43,861 nt of DNA from Nostoc sp. NMS7 (GCF_017115085.1 NZ_JABXKJ010000034.1:1-43861), one strand, 5' to 3'; shown: positions 16,865 to 26,258, numbered from the stretch's first letter. Numbers and translations: made by a program. The notes: a model not told the origin generated them from the letters alone.

Positions 16865-17063
16865 GGCATTGGTGTCAACTTAACGTAGAAGTTAGGCAAG
16901 GCAAGCTTTCGAGGTTTGACCCTCAGCCCCAGCCCCTCTCCCAATTTTGGGAGAGGGGAGCAAATTCTCTAGTTCTCCTTCTCCCAAGTTGGGATTCTGA
17001 GTTAGGGGATGAGGGCAAAACGTCTTCTCAAAGCAGATTTTTTCTGAAGTTGACACCAATGCC
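16865..17063. repeat. Inverted-repeat element, 17-bp arms
   Basis: GGCATTGGTGTCAACTT (16865-16881) and AAGTTGACACCAATGCC (17047-17063) are perfect complements enclosing 165 bases, which contain another GC hairpin. A third related copy, TTAAGTTGACAC (16824-16835), lies just outside. It looks like a non-coding mobile or palindromic repeat. Confidence 0.7.
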
Positions 17064-17126
17064 CTACTCGGGTCTACTCAACTGCAAATTGCTCTAATTT
17101 CTTGGAAAGAGCCGAAAATTAATAAC

Positions 17127-17235
17127 AGGACTTACGCACTGAAAACTTGAAAGCTTGACCCTCCCTTCAAAAGCGGGGAATCTTAAAAAGCCAACTTTTT
17201 AAGGGGGTTGAGGGATCTATAAATGCGTAAGTCCT
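17127..17235. repeat. MITE with AGGACTTACGCA ends
   Basis: Perfect 12-bp terminal inverted repeats AGGACTTACGCA (17127-17138) and TGCGTAAGTCCT (17224-17235), total 109 bp. Inside, CTTTTTAAGGGGG-type arms also pair. No coding capacity. The end sequence is a recurrent one in Nostocales genomes. Confidence 0.78.
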
Positions 17236-17294
17236 AAATAAATGAAAGAGCTTATATTCCAAATATTCAAAAAATGTATAATATCTAACAAAAG

Positions 17295-18740
17295 ATGAAA
17301 GACATAAAATCTTCTAAGCGGCGCAATCTTTGGTTTGAAGGGTTTATGGCAATTACCGCCACAGTAAATTTAGGTTTAGTTTTGTTTGATTTAAGTTACG
17401 TACCTTGGCGAGATTTTTACTTGCGAAAACTTCCCGAAATTATTAAGATTTATGACCCGATAAAAGGTATTGAAGCTCATCGAGACACAAAAAGTTATCT
17501 AGAAAAAGTAGACGCATTAGAAAAACAAGTCAACCAAACCGGGTTACAGTCGCCTCAAGTAAATAGCAGGCTAGAGGAAATAAGGCGTCTTAGTAGCGAG
17601 ATGATTGACAGTAATCCGTTTGCGGGAGTGAATAAGAGTGGGACTTTGGAAAAAATCAAAAATCGGATGCGCGATCGCATCGGTAAGGAATCTGCAAAAC
17701 AGTCCTTTGCCACTTTTTGGAGTCAGCCCTATTTAACCCAAAATGGTTGGGATCAAGAAAATAATTTTTTCAACCAGAGAATCCGCCCTTTGATTGCCTC
17801 TAACTACTACCGTCAAATCGGGGAAAGTGGCGAATTTGTTGATGATTTCTGGATGATTGACTTACCCTTTGTGATTTTATTTGGCATAGAATTGTTGGGG
17901 CATACCTTCTTAATCAGACGCGAACATCCTGGTTTTAGCTGGTTGGAAGCAGTCTTGTGGCGTTGGTACGATCTATTTTTACTCCTACCATTTTGGCGGA
18001 CGTTGCGAATCATACCTGTATTAGTCCGCCTCGATCAAGCGCAGTTATTGAACCTCCATTCAGTGCGAAAGCAAGTTAATCAGGGGATTGTCGCCAATTT
18101 TGCCGAAGAACTTACAGAAATTGTCGTGGTGAGGGTAATTAATCAGGTTCAGGGTTCAATTCAGCAGGGTGAGTTAACGCGCTGGCTCTCACAACAGGAA
18201 AATTTACGTCCCTACATAGATATTAATAATGTGAATGAAGTGGAAGCGATCGCAGGTCTTTTGGTAAAAACAATTGTCTACCAAGTGCTACCGGAAATCC
18301 AACCTGCGATCGTGGCGATTTTGCGCCACAATATCGAAACCGTCTTCCATCAAGTCCCCGTCTACCGCAACCTCCAGAACCTCCCTGGCGTAGGACACGC
18401 CCAAACCCAGTTAAGTGAACAATTGGCGACCCAAATCACAACGAATCTTTACAAAACTTTACTTAGCGCAGTTGAAGATCCTGTGGGCGCAAAACTCACC
18501 AGTCAACTGGTACAAAGCTTCAGCGATGCTTTAGGATCTCAAATAAAAGAAAAACACGTACTTTCAGAAATTCAGAGTTTACTTTTTGACTTCTTAGAGG
18601 AAATAAAACTCAACTACGTCCAGCGTTTGTCCCAAGAAGACATAGACCAAATTATTGAGCAAACCAGACAGCTAAGAACACAAAGATCAGTTCTAGCAGT
18701 AGTGGATAAAAGCACCGTCCCAAAAATACGGCAAGGGTAG
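17295..18740 (+). CDS. Unrecognised cyanobacterial membrane protein
   Basis: 481 residues. A first hydrophobic segment lies at about 14-33 (GFMAITATVNLGLVLFDL). A charged, coiled-coil-prone region follows (about 50-130). Two further membrane segments occur at about 188-208 (DLPFVILFGIELLGHTFLI) and 220-245 (WYDLFLLLPFWRTLRIIPVL), the latter leading into VRLDQAQLLNLHSVRKQVNQ. The last 220 residues are helical and soluble-looking, with no catalytic motif. The acidic second segment and the Asp-then-Arg-repeat third segment resemble S2 and S3b-S4 of voltage sensors, but no pore is present. I cannot assign a function. No partner gene is adjacent. Confidence 0.75.
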   Translation: MKDIKSSKRRNLWFEGFMAITATVNLGLVLFDLSYVPWRDFYLRKLPEIIKIYDPIKGIEAHRDTKSYLEKVDALEKQVNQTGLQSPQVNSRLEEIRRLSSEMIDSNPFAGVNKSGTLEKIKNRMRDRIGKESAKQSFATFWSQPYLTQNGWDQENNFFNQRIRPLIASNYYRQIGESGEFVDDFWMIDLPFVILFGIELLGHTFLIRREHPGFSWLEAVLWRWYDLFLLLPFWRTLRIIPVLVRLDQAQLLNLHSVRKQVNQGIVANFAEELTEIVVVRVINQVQGSIQQGELTRWLSQQENLRPYIDINNVNEVEAIAGLLVKTIVYQVLPEIQPAIVAILRHNIETVFHQVPVYRNLQNLPGVGHAQTQLSEQLATQITTNLYKTLLSAVEDPVGAKLTSQLVQSFSDALGSQIKEKHVLSEIQSLLFDFLEEIKLNYVQRLSQEDIDQIIEQTRQLRTQRSVLAVVDKSTVPKIRQG

Positions 18741-18774
18741 AGGCCGCAGGGGGAGAATAATGCCCAATGCCCAA

Positions 18775-18800
18775 TGACTATTGACTATTGACTATTGAGT
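18775..18800. repeat. TGACTAT heptamer repeats
   Basis: Three near-identical heptamers (TGACTAT, TGACTAT, TGACTAT/TGAGTAT) follow a pair of ATGCCCA repeats. STRR-type sequence upstream of the rimP leader. Confidence 0.6.
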
Positions 18801-18883
18801 ATCGAAGAAATGCGCTAAACTCGAACTAGGCGAATCATGATTGGTTCGTCACAAGACTTCTTGGAAGATATACCTATCACAGG

Positions 18884-18908
18884 AAGTGGGTCGATACCCA
18901 CTTTTTTT
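18884..18908 (+). terminator. Terminator-like hairpin in the rimP leader
   Basis: Perfect eight-bp stem AAGTGGGT / ACCCACTT with CGAT loop, the T run continuing to seven T in all, ending 13 bases before the rimP ATG. In E. coli the rimP-nusA leader also contains terminators through which NusA limits its own operon, so an attenuator is plausible. It could instead be the terminator of an upstream short transcript. Confidence 0.7.
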
Positions 18909-18921
18909 ATTGAATTCTCTC

Positions 18922-19383
18922 ATGGCTCATCCTTTAGTTCCACAAATTATTGATTTGGCGACACCAGTGGCAGAAGAACTGGGATTGGAAGTGGTTGGCG
19001 TGGTTTTTCACACTAACCAAAGTCCACCAGTGTTGCGGGTAGACATTCGTAATCCTCAGCAAGACACCGGGTTGAATGATTGTGAGAGAATGAGCCGTGC
19101 TTTAGAAACCTCCTTAGATGGTGCCCAAATCGTTCCAGATGCTTATGTCTTGGAAGTGTCTAGTCCTGGTATTTCGCGGCAGCTGGTAACAGATAGGGAA
19201 TTTATTTCCTTTAAAGGATTTCCTGTTATTATCTCCACTTCGCCACCCTACGACGGACAACAAGAGTGGATTGGTCAGTTGATTCGCCGGGATGAGACAG
19301 CACTTTACTTAAACCAAAAAGGTCATGTAGTCGAAATTCCCCGCTCCCTAATTACTAAGGTGCAGCTAGAGGAGCGCCGATAA
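18922..19383 (+). CDS. rimP: Ribosome maturation factor RimP
   Basis: 153 residues from ATG at 18922 ([20 protein letters not shown]); a longer frame open upstream runs through the terminator-like hairpin and was rejected. RimP helps assemble the 30S subunit. Family features: [22 protein letters not shown], then [15 protein letters not shown] and the signature [20 protein letters not shown], followed by a small Sm-like C-terminal domain. It lies upstream of nusA, ylxR and infB, the classical conserved cluster. No Shine-Dalgarno is seen between the hairpin and the ATG. Confidence 0.93.
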   Translation: MAHPLVPQIIDLATPVAEELGLEVVGVVFHTNQSPPVLRVDIRNPQQDTGLNDCERMSRALETSLDGAQIVPDAYVLEVSSPGISRQLVTDREFISFKGFPVIISTSPPYDGQQEWIGQLIRRDETALYLNQKGHVVEIPRSLITKVQLEERR

Positions 19384-19602
19384 ACGAGTGATTAAAGGCT
19401 AGAGGCTAGGGACTAGGGACTAGGGATTGCAGGAGCAGATGAGCAGAAGAGCAGAAGAGCACAGGAGCAGAGGAGCAGAGGGGAAGTTGCTGCAAGTCTT
19501 TCCCCTTTGCACCCAATGCCCAATGCCCCATGCCCTATGCCCTATGCCCAATACTTCGGCTTCGCTCAGTACAAGTGCCCAATGCCCAGTCCCTAATTTT
19601 TA
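19384..19602 (+). repeat. Heptamer-like repeats between rimP and nusA
   Basis: Contains GGGACTA repeats (near 19412-19425), GAGCAGA repeats (near 19438-19480) and ATGCCCA/ATGCCCT repeats (near 19515-19550). It is a non-coding STRR insertion that splits the rimP-nusA cluster by about 230 bases. Confidence 0.7.
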
Positions 19603-19615
19603 AAGGAGATTGCTT

Positions 19616-20893
19616 ATGTCAATGGTTACTTTACCTGGATTAAAAGAATTAATTGAAAGTATAAGTCGCGATCGCAATTTACCCCGGCTTGCAGTTCAAT
19701 CAGCTATTAGAGAAGCACTACTCAAAGGCTATGAACGTTATCGTCGCGCCCAAAATTTAGAACGCAAACAGTTTGACGAAGACTATTTTGAGAATTTTGA
19801 AGTAGAACTCGATATTGAAGGAGAAGGATTTCGCGTTCTTTCCACCAAAACTATTGTCGAAGAAATCAATAACACAGACCATGAAATTTCCCTAAACGAA
19901 GTTCAACAAGTAGCTCCCGAAGCGCAGTTAGGAGACTCTGTGGTGCTGGATGTTACCCCCGACCAAGGCGAATTTGGTCGGATGGCGGCGATGCAAACCA
20001 AGCAGGTACTGGCGCAAAAATTACGCGATCAACAGCGCCAGATGGTGCAAGAAGAGTTCCAAGATTTAGAAGGAACTGTCCTGCAAGCAAGAGTCCTGCG
20101 GTTTGAGCGGCAATCGGTGGTTCTAGCTGTTAGCAGTAGCTTTGGTCAGTCAGAAGTAGAAGCTGAATTACCGAAGCGGGAACAGCTGCCCAACGATAAT
20201 TATCGGGCAAATGCCACCTTCAAGATATATCTCAAAAAAGTCTCTCAAGGTCAGCAACGAGGGCCACAGTTGCTTGTGTCTCGTGCTGATGCTGGTTTGG
20301 TGGTTTATCTGTTTGCCAACGAAGTCCCAGAAATCGAAGATGAAGTGGTACGGATTGTTGCCGTAGCTAGGGAGGCAAACCCCCCCTCGCGTTATGTTGG
20401 ACCCCGGACTAAAATAGCAGTAGATACTCTTGACCGCGATGTAGACCCAGTAGGCGCTTGTATCGGAGCCAGGGGATCGCGAATTCAAGTGGTAGTCAAC
20501 GAATTACGCGGTGAAAAAATAGATGTAATTCGCTGGTCCCCAGATCCAGCAACATACATTGCCAATGCCTTAAGTCCAGCACGGGTGGATGAAGTCCGCC
20601 TGATGGACCCAGAAACCCGGCAAACTCACGTACTCGTGGCTGAAGATCAACTGAGTTTGGCTATAGGCAAAGAAGGACAAAATGTCCGTTTAGCAGCCCG
20701 CCTGACTGGTTGGAAAATTGACATTAAAGATCAAGCTAAGTATGATTTTGCCGGAGAGGATGCCAAATTTGCAGCTGTCAGAACAAAATATCAACCAGAG
20801 GATGATGATCTTGAGTTTGAGGAAGAATTAGAGGATGAAAATCAGGACGAATTAGAAGAGGAGGATAGTTTTGACAATGACGATGATGAATAA
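19616..20893 (+). CDS. nusA: Transcription termination/antitermination factor NusA
   Basis: 425 residues from ATG at 19616, eight bases after AAAGGAGA; the TTG at 19610 overlaps the ribosome site and was not chosen. Order: N-terminal RNA-polymerase-binding domain (about 1-130), S1 domain (about 140-205, LEGTVLQARVLRFERQSVVL), KH1 and KH2 (about 205-355, with GACIGARGSRIQVVVNEL and LAIGKEGQNVRLAARLTGW). It modulates pausing, termination and rRNA antitermination. It ends in a strongly acidic tail and lacks the AR repeats of E. coli NusA, as usual in cyanobacteria. The RimP-NusA-YlxR-IF2 order supports the call. Confidence 0.96.
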   Translation: MSMVTLPGLKELIESISRDRNLPRLAVQSAIREALLKGYERYRRAQNLERKQFDEDYFENFEVELDIEGEGFRVLSTKTIVEEINNTDHEISLNEVQQVAPEAQLGDSVVLDVTPDQGEFGRMAAMQTKQVLAQKLRDQQRQMVQEEFQDLEGTVLQARVLRFERQSVVLAVSSSFGQSEVEAELPKREQLPNDNYRANATFKIYLKKVSQGQQRGPQLLVSRADAGLVVYLFANEVPEIEDEVVRIVAVAREANPPSRYVGPRTKIAVDTLDRDVDPVGACIGARGSRIQVVVNELRGEKIDVIRWSPDPATYIANALSPARVDEVRLMDPETRQTHVLVAEDQLSLAIGKEGQNVRLAARLTGWKIDIKDQAKYDFAGEDAKFAAVRTKYQPEDDDLEFEEELEDENQDELEEEDSFDNDDDE

Positions 20894-21041
20894 TTGATTA
20901 ATTGTGTAAAGTTTTGATACTGTTGATTCTAGTCTCAGTCTCAAGGATTATTTTCTCAAAAGCTACTTGGTATAAGTAAAAAATAGTAATAATAAACTTC
21001 TTTTTACACCCAAAAAGCTGGAGTGAAATCACACAGAATCG

Positions 21042-21311
21042 ATGAAACCAAATTATCGGCGCTGTATTAGTTGCCGGAAAGTAGGCTTAAAAGATGAGTT
21101 TTGGCGGATTGTCCGCGTCTTTCCATCGGGAAAGGTACAATTAGATCAGGGCATGGGGCGTTCTGCCTATATTTGTCCCGAAACGAGTTGCTTACAAGCG
21201 GCTCAAAAAAAAAATCGACTAGGGCGATCGCTACAAGCATCAGTGCCAGAAACACTGTACCAAAGCTTGTCGCAACGTTTAGTCCGCAGTAATACCCAAA
21301 ACCAAATTTAG
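21042..21311 (+). CDS. ylxR: YlxR-family RNA-binding protein (RnpM)
   Basis: 89 residues. The DUF448 signature is clear: RRCISCRKVGLKDEFWRIVR, then GRSAYICPETSCLQAAQKKN, then LGRSL. Conserved basic residues and the Cys pair CISC/CPETSC are present. The family binds RNA; B. subtilis RnpM regulates RNase P. Position between nusA and infB is the universal one. The next gene, infB, starts about 480 bases downstream, an unusually large gap for this cluster. Confidence 0.92.
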   Translation: MKPNYRRCISCRKVGLKDEFWRIVRVFPSGKVQLDQGMGRSAYICPETSCLQAAQKKNRLGRSLQASVPETLYQSLSQRLVRSNTQNQI

Positions 21312-21791
21312 TTGGAACAACTTTCTGGCGTAATCACTAGAGGAATTGTGTCGAAAGCCGAAGTCGCGCTTTCATCACACCCTCTGTTGATCGTTAAGGT
21401 TAGTGCCAAAATAGTAAATAGGTGTAAAAGGGATTCGGCTCTCCAATTAATGAGGGGCGAGGCAACATTCCCAGAACAAGATGTAATCGATTGTGTTGTG
21501 GAAGACTCAAAATCAACAAAACAAGAAACTACAAAATGGCAACCTGGTAGCGCTCAGGCGCAGTTCGGTGTCAAGGGTTCCCATAAAAATCTTATATTTA
21601 AGAAATTTTTATGGATGCCTCTCAACCATCATTCCTGGTGGGGATGCCATTGTTAAACCGAAACATCTCTCTTTCCTGATTGGAGGCACCGGCAACAACT
21701 TAACGGCAATCTAAAAACAGTAATCCAAGGATGGAGATGTCGCAAACCAGGCAACCATTCGCTAAAACTGTAAATTAAAGGGGAAGAGTGG
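21312..21791 (+). other. Long untranslated stretch before infB
   Basis: A frame starting with TTG directly after the ylxR stop (21312-21656) has no ribosome site and no recognisable protein character, so I treat the whole 480 bases as an intergenic region or infB leader. GGGGAAGAG at 21780-21788 is the infB ribosome site. Confidence 0.5.
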
Positions 21792-24700
21792 ATGAACAAC
21801 GGCAAAGTTAGAATCTATGAATTATCAAAGGAATTGAATTTGGATAACAAAGAGCTATTAGCAATTTGCGAGCAGCTCAGCATCTCGGTCAAAAGCCATA
21901 GCAGCACGATTTCCGAATCCGAGGCAGAAAACATCCGCGCGGCAGCAGAAAAACTGCCAGCTACGAATGTGTCGGCCAAAAAGGAACTAGGTACAACCAG
22001 CCATAAGCCAAATTCATCACCGAACGGCGGACGTAACCGACCTGCTGCACCCCACAAACAGCAAATTTTGGAAATACGCAAACCCAAAATATTGAGAAAT
22101 ACTACCTCCAACGCCCCAGAGGCGTCACTTGCTAACAATACCCAAGCTGCCTTGTCTGAAGCTAATCCTCCCTCTCCTCCACGGCCTTTTGCTACACCAG
22201 TCTCACCCATGAAGCCGGCGGCACCAACTCGACCCGTACCCCGGAATCAATCTGAGACTCAAGAGCAACCTCCTGTTACAGATTTGGAACAAACGCCTAA
22301 TCCAAATCAGCCACCGGAAAAGACCGCATCTCAAAAACCGGAAAAAATAGTTCCACCCAGACAGAAAGCCGAAAAAGCTCCAAAACCACAACTAGTTGCT
22401 CCTCCAGCAAGACCGACGGCAGAAGTTGCCCCGGTCTTGCTGGAGGCAGATGAACAAGTATCTCAGGCAGACAAACCGATCCTCAAACGTGACCAACGAT
22501 TACGCCCGGTCGAAGGCGATCGCGAGCAAATTAAGCCAAAAGTTGCGAAACTGCCAACAGACCAGTCGCCACCATCTGCACCACAAAGAACAAGTCGTCC
22601 TACCCCTTCACCCAGCAGACCAGAGCAGAGGGCTAATAGACCATCTGCACCATCACAACTAGGAGAGGGGCAACGACCTAGGCCAGCACGTCCAGGTGAA
22701 GCTGTAGCGGCCGCAATGCCGATCGCTACTCCACCCAGACAGATGTCAGGAATAGCGGGCAAATCTCAAGGAATGGGTGATGAGCCAGTCACACCCGATC
22801 TTCTCGATTTGAAACGCCCAAGTCCGCCTCGCCCGACCAAAGGCGGCAAAAAGTGGGTAGAAGAGGAAATAATTGACGAAGTTAAAGAGAAAGCGAAAGC
22901 TGGCGTCAAAGGCAAGCGGATCAAGCCGATACTTGATGATGAGTTTGAAGAAGATTTACTGGATGATGACGATCTCGACTCACCAGCCACCGTCCAAGTC
23001 AGCCTTTCCATCGCCCGTCCTCCCAAACCCAAAGCGACTCGTCCTGTACAGATGCCAGGTGCAAGCCTTGCTAGCGCTCCAACTACAAGAGCGAGAAAGT
23101 CTGGTTCCAAGTCTGGTTCCAGGTCTTCCAGCCGAGACCATCAGCAAAACCGTCGCCAAGAAGCCGAGACAAAACGTGACCGTCCCGCAAAAGTGGTGAT
23201 CACAGGTCCGTTGACTGTGCAAGAACTGGCTGACGTTTTAGCCGTTGCCGATACAGAGATTGTCAAAATCCTCTTCCTTAAAGGCATGGCGGTGAGTATC
23301 ACCCAAAATCTGGATATTCCCACAATTACTCTGGTAGGAAAAGAACTAGAAATAGAAGTCGAAACCGCCGAGCGAGAAGCAGAAGCTCGGAAAATTACGG
23401 AAATGGTCGGTGCAGAAGACTTAGAACATCTCCACCGCCGTCCGCCAGTCGTGACAATTATGGGTCACGTAGACCACGGTAAAACAACCCTGCTCGACTC
23501 AATCCGCAAAACAAAAGTGGCTGCTGGCGAAGCTGGTGGTATCACTCAACACATCGGCGCATACCATGTGGATGTGGTACATGAGGGCAAACCGCAGCAG
23601 ATAGTCTTCCTGGATACCCCCGGTCACGAAGCCTTTACAGCTATGCGGGCACGAGGAGCGCGGGTAACAGACATTGCGGTGTTGGTAGTTGCCGCTGATG
23701 ATGGTGTGCGTCCCCAAACCATTGAAGCGATTAGCCACGCTCAAGCAGCCGGAGTGCCAATTGTTGTTGCCATCAACAAAATTGATAAAGAAGGGGCACA
23801 GCCAGAGCGGGTGAAACAAGAGTTGACCCAGTATGGTCTGACCGCAGAAGACTGGGGTGGTGAAACAATCATGGTTCCGGTGAGCGCCATCAGGGGTGAA
23901 AATCTGGATACGCTCTTAGAGATGATTCTCTTAGTAGCAGAAGTTGGAGAACTATCTGCCAACCCAGATCGTTCCGCCAAAGGAACTGTGATTGAAGCAC
24001 ATCTGGATAAAGCCAAGGGAGCAGTTGCTACCCTGCTAATTCAGAATGGCACCCTGCATGTGGGAGATATCTTGGTAGCTGGCTCGGCTTTCGGTAAAGT
24101 CCGGGCAATGGTGGATGACAGAAGCAAGAGAGTAGACATTGCTTCTCCTTCCTTTGCTGTCGAGGTGCTAGGTTTAAGTGATGTGCCAGCAGCAGGCGAC
24201 GAGTTTGAGGTCTTCTACAACGAGAAAGAAGCCAGAGCGATCGCAAGCGATCGCGCCGACAGACAACGCCTATCCCGTCTGTTACAAGGACGTGTTACCC
24301 TGACAACCCTCTCGGCTCAAGCACAAGAAGGGGAGTTGAAAGAACTCAACTTGATCTTGAAGGGAGACGTACAAGGTTCGGTAGAAGCCATTGTGGGAGC
24401 GCTCAAGCAAATCCCGCAAAACGAAGTCCAAATTCGGATGCTGTTGGCTACTGCTGGGGAAATCACCGAGACAGATATCGACTTAGCAGCTGCCAGTAAC
24501 GCTGTAATTATTGGCTTCAACACTACCTTCGCCAGTGGCGCAAGACAAGCCGCCGATGAAGCAGGTGTAGATGTCCGGGAATACAACGTCATCTACAAAC
24601 TCCTGGAAGATATCCAAGATGCCTTGGAAGGTCTTTTGGAACCAGAGTTGGTGGAAGAACCCTTGGGTCAAACCGAAGTACGTGCCGTCTTCCCAGTCGG

Positions 24701-24959
24701 TCGTGGTGCTGTTGCCGGTTGCTACGTTCAATCTGGCAAGTTAGTTCGCAACTGTAAAGTCAGGGTGCGACGCAACGGTAAGGTGATCTTTGAAGGCGTC
24801 CTTGACTCCCTAAAACGGATGAAAGAAGATGCTCGTGAGGTCAACGCCGGTTATGAATGCGGTGTCGGCATAGATAAATTCAATGATTGGGTTGAAGGTG
24901 ACATCATCGAATCCTATCAAATGGTTACGAAGCGCCGCACTCTTACCTTAACGAGATAG
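21792..24959 (+). CDS. infB: Translation initiation factor IF-2
   Basis: 1055 residues, long but normal for cyanobacteria. An N-terminal IF2_N domain (about 1-50, [20 protein letters not shown]) is followed by a 420-residue Pro/Lys/Arg-rich disordered linker, a second IF2_N-like part (about 475-525, [20 protein letters not shown]), then the GTPase: G1 GHVDHGKTT (about 557), G2 [12 protein letters not shown]3 DTPGHEAF, G4 NKID. Domains II, III and IV follow to the end. It places initiator tRNA on the 30S subunit. The ATG follows GGGGAAGAG. It closes the rimP-nusA-ylxR-infB cluster. Confidence 0.97.
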   Translation: MNNGKVRIYELSKELNLDNKELLAICEQLSISVKSHSSTISESEAENIRAAAEKLPATNVSAKKELGTTSHKPNSSPNGGRNRPAAPHKQQILEIRKPKILRNTTSNAPEASLANNTQAALSEANPPSPPRPFATPVSPMKPAAPTRPVPRNQSETQEQPPVTDLEQTPNPNQPPEKTASQKPEKIVPPRQKAEKAPKPQLVAPPARPTAEVAPVLLEADEQVSQADKPILKRDQRLRPVEGDREQIKPKVAKLPTDQSPPSAPQRTSRPTPSPSRPEQRANRPSAPSQLGEGQRPRPARPGEAVAAAMPIATPPRQMSGIAGKSQGMGDEPVTPDLLDLKRPSPPRPTKGGKKWVEEEIIDEVKEKAKAGVKGKRIKPILDDEFEEDLLDDDDLDSPATVQVSLSIARPPKPKATRPVQMPGASLASAPTTRARKSGSKSGSRSSSRDHQQNRRQEAETKRDRPAKVVITGPLTVQELADVLAVADTEIVKILFLKGMAVSITQNLDIPTITLVGKELEIEVETAEREAEARKITEMVGAEDLEHLHRRPPVVTIMGHVDHGKTTLLDSIRKTKVAAGEAGGITQHIGAYHVDVVHEGKPQQIVFLDTPGHEAFTAMRARGARVTDIAVLVVAADDGVRPQTIEAISHAQAAGVPIVVAINKIDKEGAQPERVKQELTQYGLTAEDWGGETIMVPVSAIRGENLDTLLEMILLVAEVGELSANPDRSAKGTVIEAHLDKAKGAVATLLIQNGTLHVGDILVAGSAFGKVRAMVDDRSKRVDIASPSFAVEVLGLSDVPAAGDEFEVFYNEKEARAIASDRADRQRLSRLLQGRVTLTTLSAQAQEGELKELNLILKGDVQGSVEAIVGALKQIPQNEVQIRMLLATAGEITETDIDLAAASNAVIIGFNTTFASGARQAADEAGVDVREYNVIYKLLEDIQDALEGLLEPELVEEPLGQTEVRAVFPVGRGAVAGCYVQSGKLVRNCKVRVRRNGKVIFEGVLDSLKRMKEDAREVNAGYECGVGIDKFNDWVEGDIIESYQMVTKRRTLTLTR

Positions 24960-24997
24960 TGTTGAGGGTAAAATGGTTAGAAGTTAGGAGTGATAAA

Positions 24998-25039
24998 TTA
25001 GGAGTTAGGAGTGAAAGGCTGCTAATTCCTAACTCCTAA
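24998..25039. repeat. Inverted heptamer repeat after infB
   Basis: TTAGGAGTTAGGA (24998-25010) and TCCTAACTCCTAA (25027-25039) are perfect 13-bp complements built from the CTCCTAA heptamer in opposite orientations. Possible hairpin at the end of the infB transcript, without a T run. Confidence 0.7.
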
Positions 25040-25064
25040 CTCTTAACTCACAACTTTTTATAAT

Positions 25065-25685
25065 ATGCATTCATTTCGCTCTGAACCTATTTTGTGGATT
25101 CACGTCGCTGGATTGGCGACGTTGCCTGTTTTTTTAGTACTCTGCTTATTGTTCCTGTCTGTAGGCGAGCCGTTTTTGCCAGTCTGGATGGAGCTATTGT
25201 TAGTTGCGGCTATTGGTATTCTCCCCTTACTATGGATGCAGTTGCGTCGCCCTTTTTATATATTTGCTCTTTTAGGAATAGCCCTAAAGCCAGAAAATCT
25301 GACTGAACGGCAGCGAAAAATTCTCTGTTTAATTAATACAAAGTTAAATCGTATCCTGGCATTAGTGGCAGCACTCTTGTCGGTTTGGGTGCTGTGGTAT
25401 CTTTACCAAATTGCCCCATTAGTCGCAAATTCAGCTAAATTTCTCCCACAATGGCGCAGCGTCGCACTATTGCTGGCGGGATTAGCCTTTTTAGCCAGCA
25501 ATCTATTTTTACAAATTCCTGTGAGTGTAATGCGAGTTTTGGTAATTAATGAGACAGAATTCGCTGGCATAGAGCCATTATCTTTAGAAAAGATTAAGCA
25601 GGATTTCACAATTTTAGGGGTGCGGGTTAATCAAATCGTGCCCCGATTGTTGCAATCCTTGTTTAGGATTAATACAGATTCATAG
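25065..25685 (+). CDS. Low-complexity-tail-type membrane protein
   Basis: 206 residues. Four hydrophobic segments: about 10-31 (WIHVAGLATLPVFLVLCLLF), 42-60 (ELLLVAAIGILPLLWMQL), 95-118 (RILALVAALLSVWVLWYLYQ) and 131-150 (SVALLLAGLAFLASNLFL). The start (FRSEPILWIHVAGLA) matches a cyanobacterial family found next to infB and named for a variable low-complexity tail, which is short or absent here. Function unknown. It is 105 bases from infB on the same strand and probably read with it. Confidence 0.75.
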   Translation: MHSFRSEPILWIHVAGLATLPVFLVLCLLFLSVGEPFLPVWMELLLVAAIGILPLLWMQLRRPFYIFALLGIALKPENLTERQRKILCLINTKLNRILALVAALLSVWVLWYLYQIAPLVANSAKFLPQWRSVALLLAGLAFLASNLFLQIPVSVMRVLVINETEFAGIEPLSLEKIKQDFTILGVRVNQIVPRLLQSLFRINTDS

Positions 25686-25690
25686 CAGCC

Positions 25691-25716
25691 CTGAAAGTAA
25701 ATAATATTACTTTCAG
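25691..25716 (+). terminator. Hairpin after the membrane-protein gene
   Basis: Perfect 10-bp stem CTGAAAGTAA / TTACTTTCAG with a six-base loop, six bases after the stop codon. No T run follows, so it may serve as a 3' stabiliser rather than a strict terminator. Confidence 0.45.
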
Positions 25717-25833
25717 AGGCTACAAATAAGCAGCAGAGGAGAGTAGGGGGCAAAGGAGCAAAGGAAAATATATTAATAACCAATGCCCAATGCCCAGTTA
25801 CCGTTGAACTTTAAAACAAAGGAATGAGAAACT

Positions 25834-26031
25834 ATGGCTCAAATTCCAGCTTCTAGCGATCGCCAATTTTCTGCTGATACTAAAATTTGGTATAGCCTCA
25901 AATGCGCGATCTCCACTAGTTCCGGTTTCCAACGCTGGCAACTAGAACGTGATACTCAATTACAGGGAATTCGCTTGGAACAGCAGGTACAACGGTATTT
26001 AAGGGAAACTTTAGAAACTTTAGCTTATTAA
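25834..26031 (+). CDS. Small conserved-looking hypothetical protein
   Basis: 65 residues, ATG with AAAGGAATGAG upstream. The sequence begins MAQIPASSDRQFSADTKIWY and continues with SGFQRWQLERDTQLQ and VQRYLRETLETLAY; it is soluble, rich in Gln and Arg, helix-forming in its second half. The clear ribosome site and protein-like composition support a real gene. I do not know its function, and it has no domain I recognise. Confidence 0.65.
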   Translation: MAQIPASSDRQFSADTKIWYSLKCAISTSSGFQRWQLERDTQLQGIRLEQQVQRYLRETLETLAY

Positions 26032-26078
26032 ATCCCAAGTAAATTTTGCCAGCGAGGGAGTTGACGGTATGCACTCTC

Positions 26079-26258
26079 CTAGCGATGCCTACGGCGGTAA
26101 ACTACGCCATCAACTTCCACTTCCAGTTCATTTGTGGGATAATTCTTAATAATTTCAATCAGCGACACCAGCCGATCTTGACTCGCAGAAAGTAGCAAAG
26201 CGGCTCGCAAAGCCTGCCGGTCTGCTCTTTGAGACGGTATATAAATAACTTTACTAAT
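26079..26258 (-). pseudogene. Gene fragment without start codon
   Basis: On the minus strand about 59 codons are open from a TAA (26261-26259) to TAG (26081-26079), with no ATG at the beginning. The translation includes KVIYIPSQRADRQALRAALL, SASQDRLVSLIEIIKNYP and ELEVEVDGVVYRR, which looks like real protein. The 3' end runs into the dispersed Nostoc repeat GCGATGCCTACGGCGG. I read it as the C-terminal remnant of a lost gene, but a non-standard start cannot be excluded. Confidence 0.4.

Larger units (their letters stand above)
16342..17294 (+). other. Repeat-dense intergenic region
   Basis: About 950 bases with no supported gene. GTGTCAACTTA-type motifs occur near 16605, in inverted form at 16824-16835, and at 16872-16883. 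There is a large inverted repeat (16865-17063) and a MITE (17127-17235). A hairpin-prone CCCCTCTCCCAATTTTGGG stretch lies near 16934-16957. The open frame on the minus strand here (16645-16944) is made of repeats and was not accepted. Confidence 0.6.

Noticed and set aside
16645..16944. Minus-strand ORF of 99 codons
   Set aside because: Composed of dispersed repeats (GLGLRV and GAHICH-type translations common for Nostoc repeats), no ribosome site.
18841..18921. N-terminal extension of RimP
   Set aside because: It would translate through the terminator-like hairpin and is not part of the family; MAHPLVPQ is the normal start.
21312..21656. ORF following ylxR directly
   Set aside because: TTG start, no ribosome site, no recognisable domain, composition unlike neighbours; could not be supported as a gene.
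23499..24731. Several antisense ORFs inside infB
   Set aside because: Shadows of a strongly conserved coding sequence; no independent signals.
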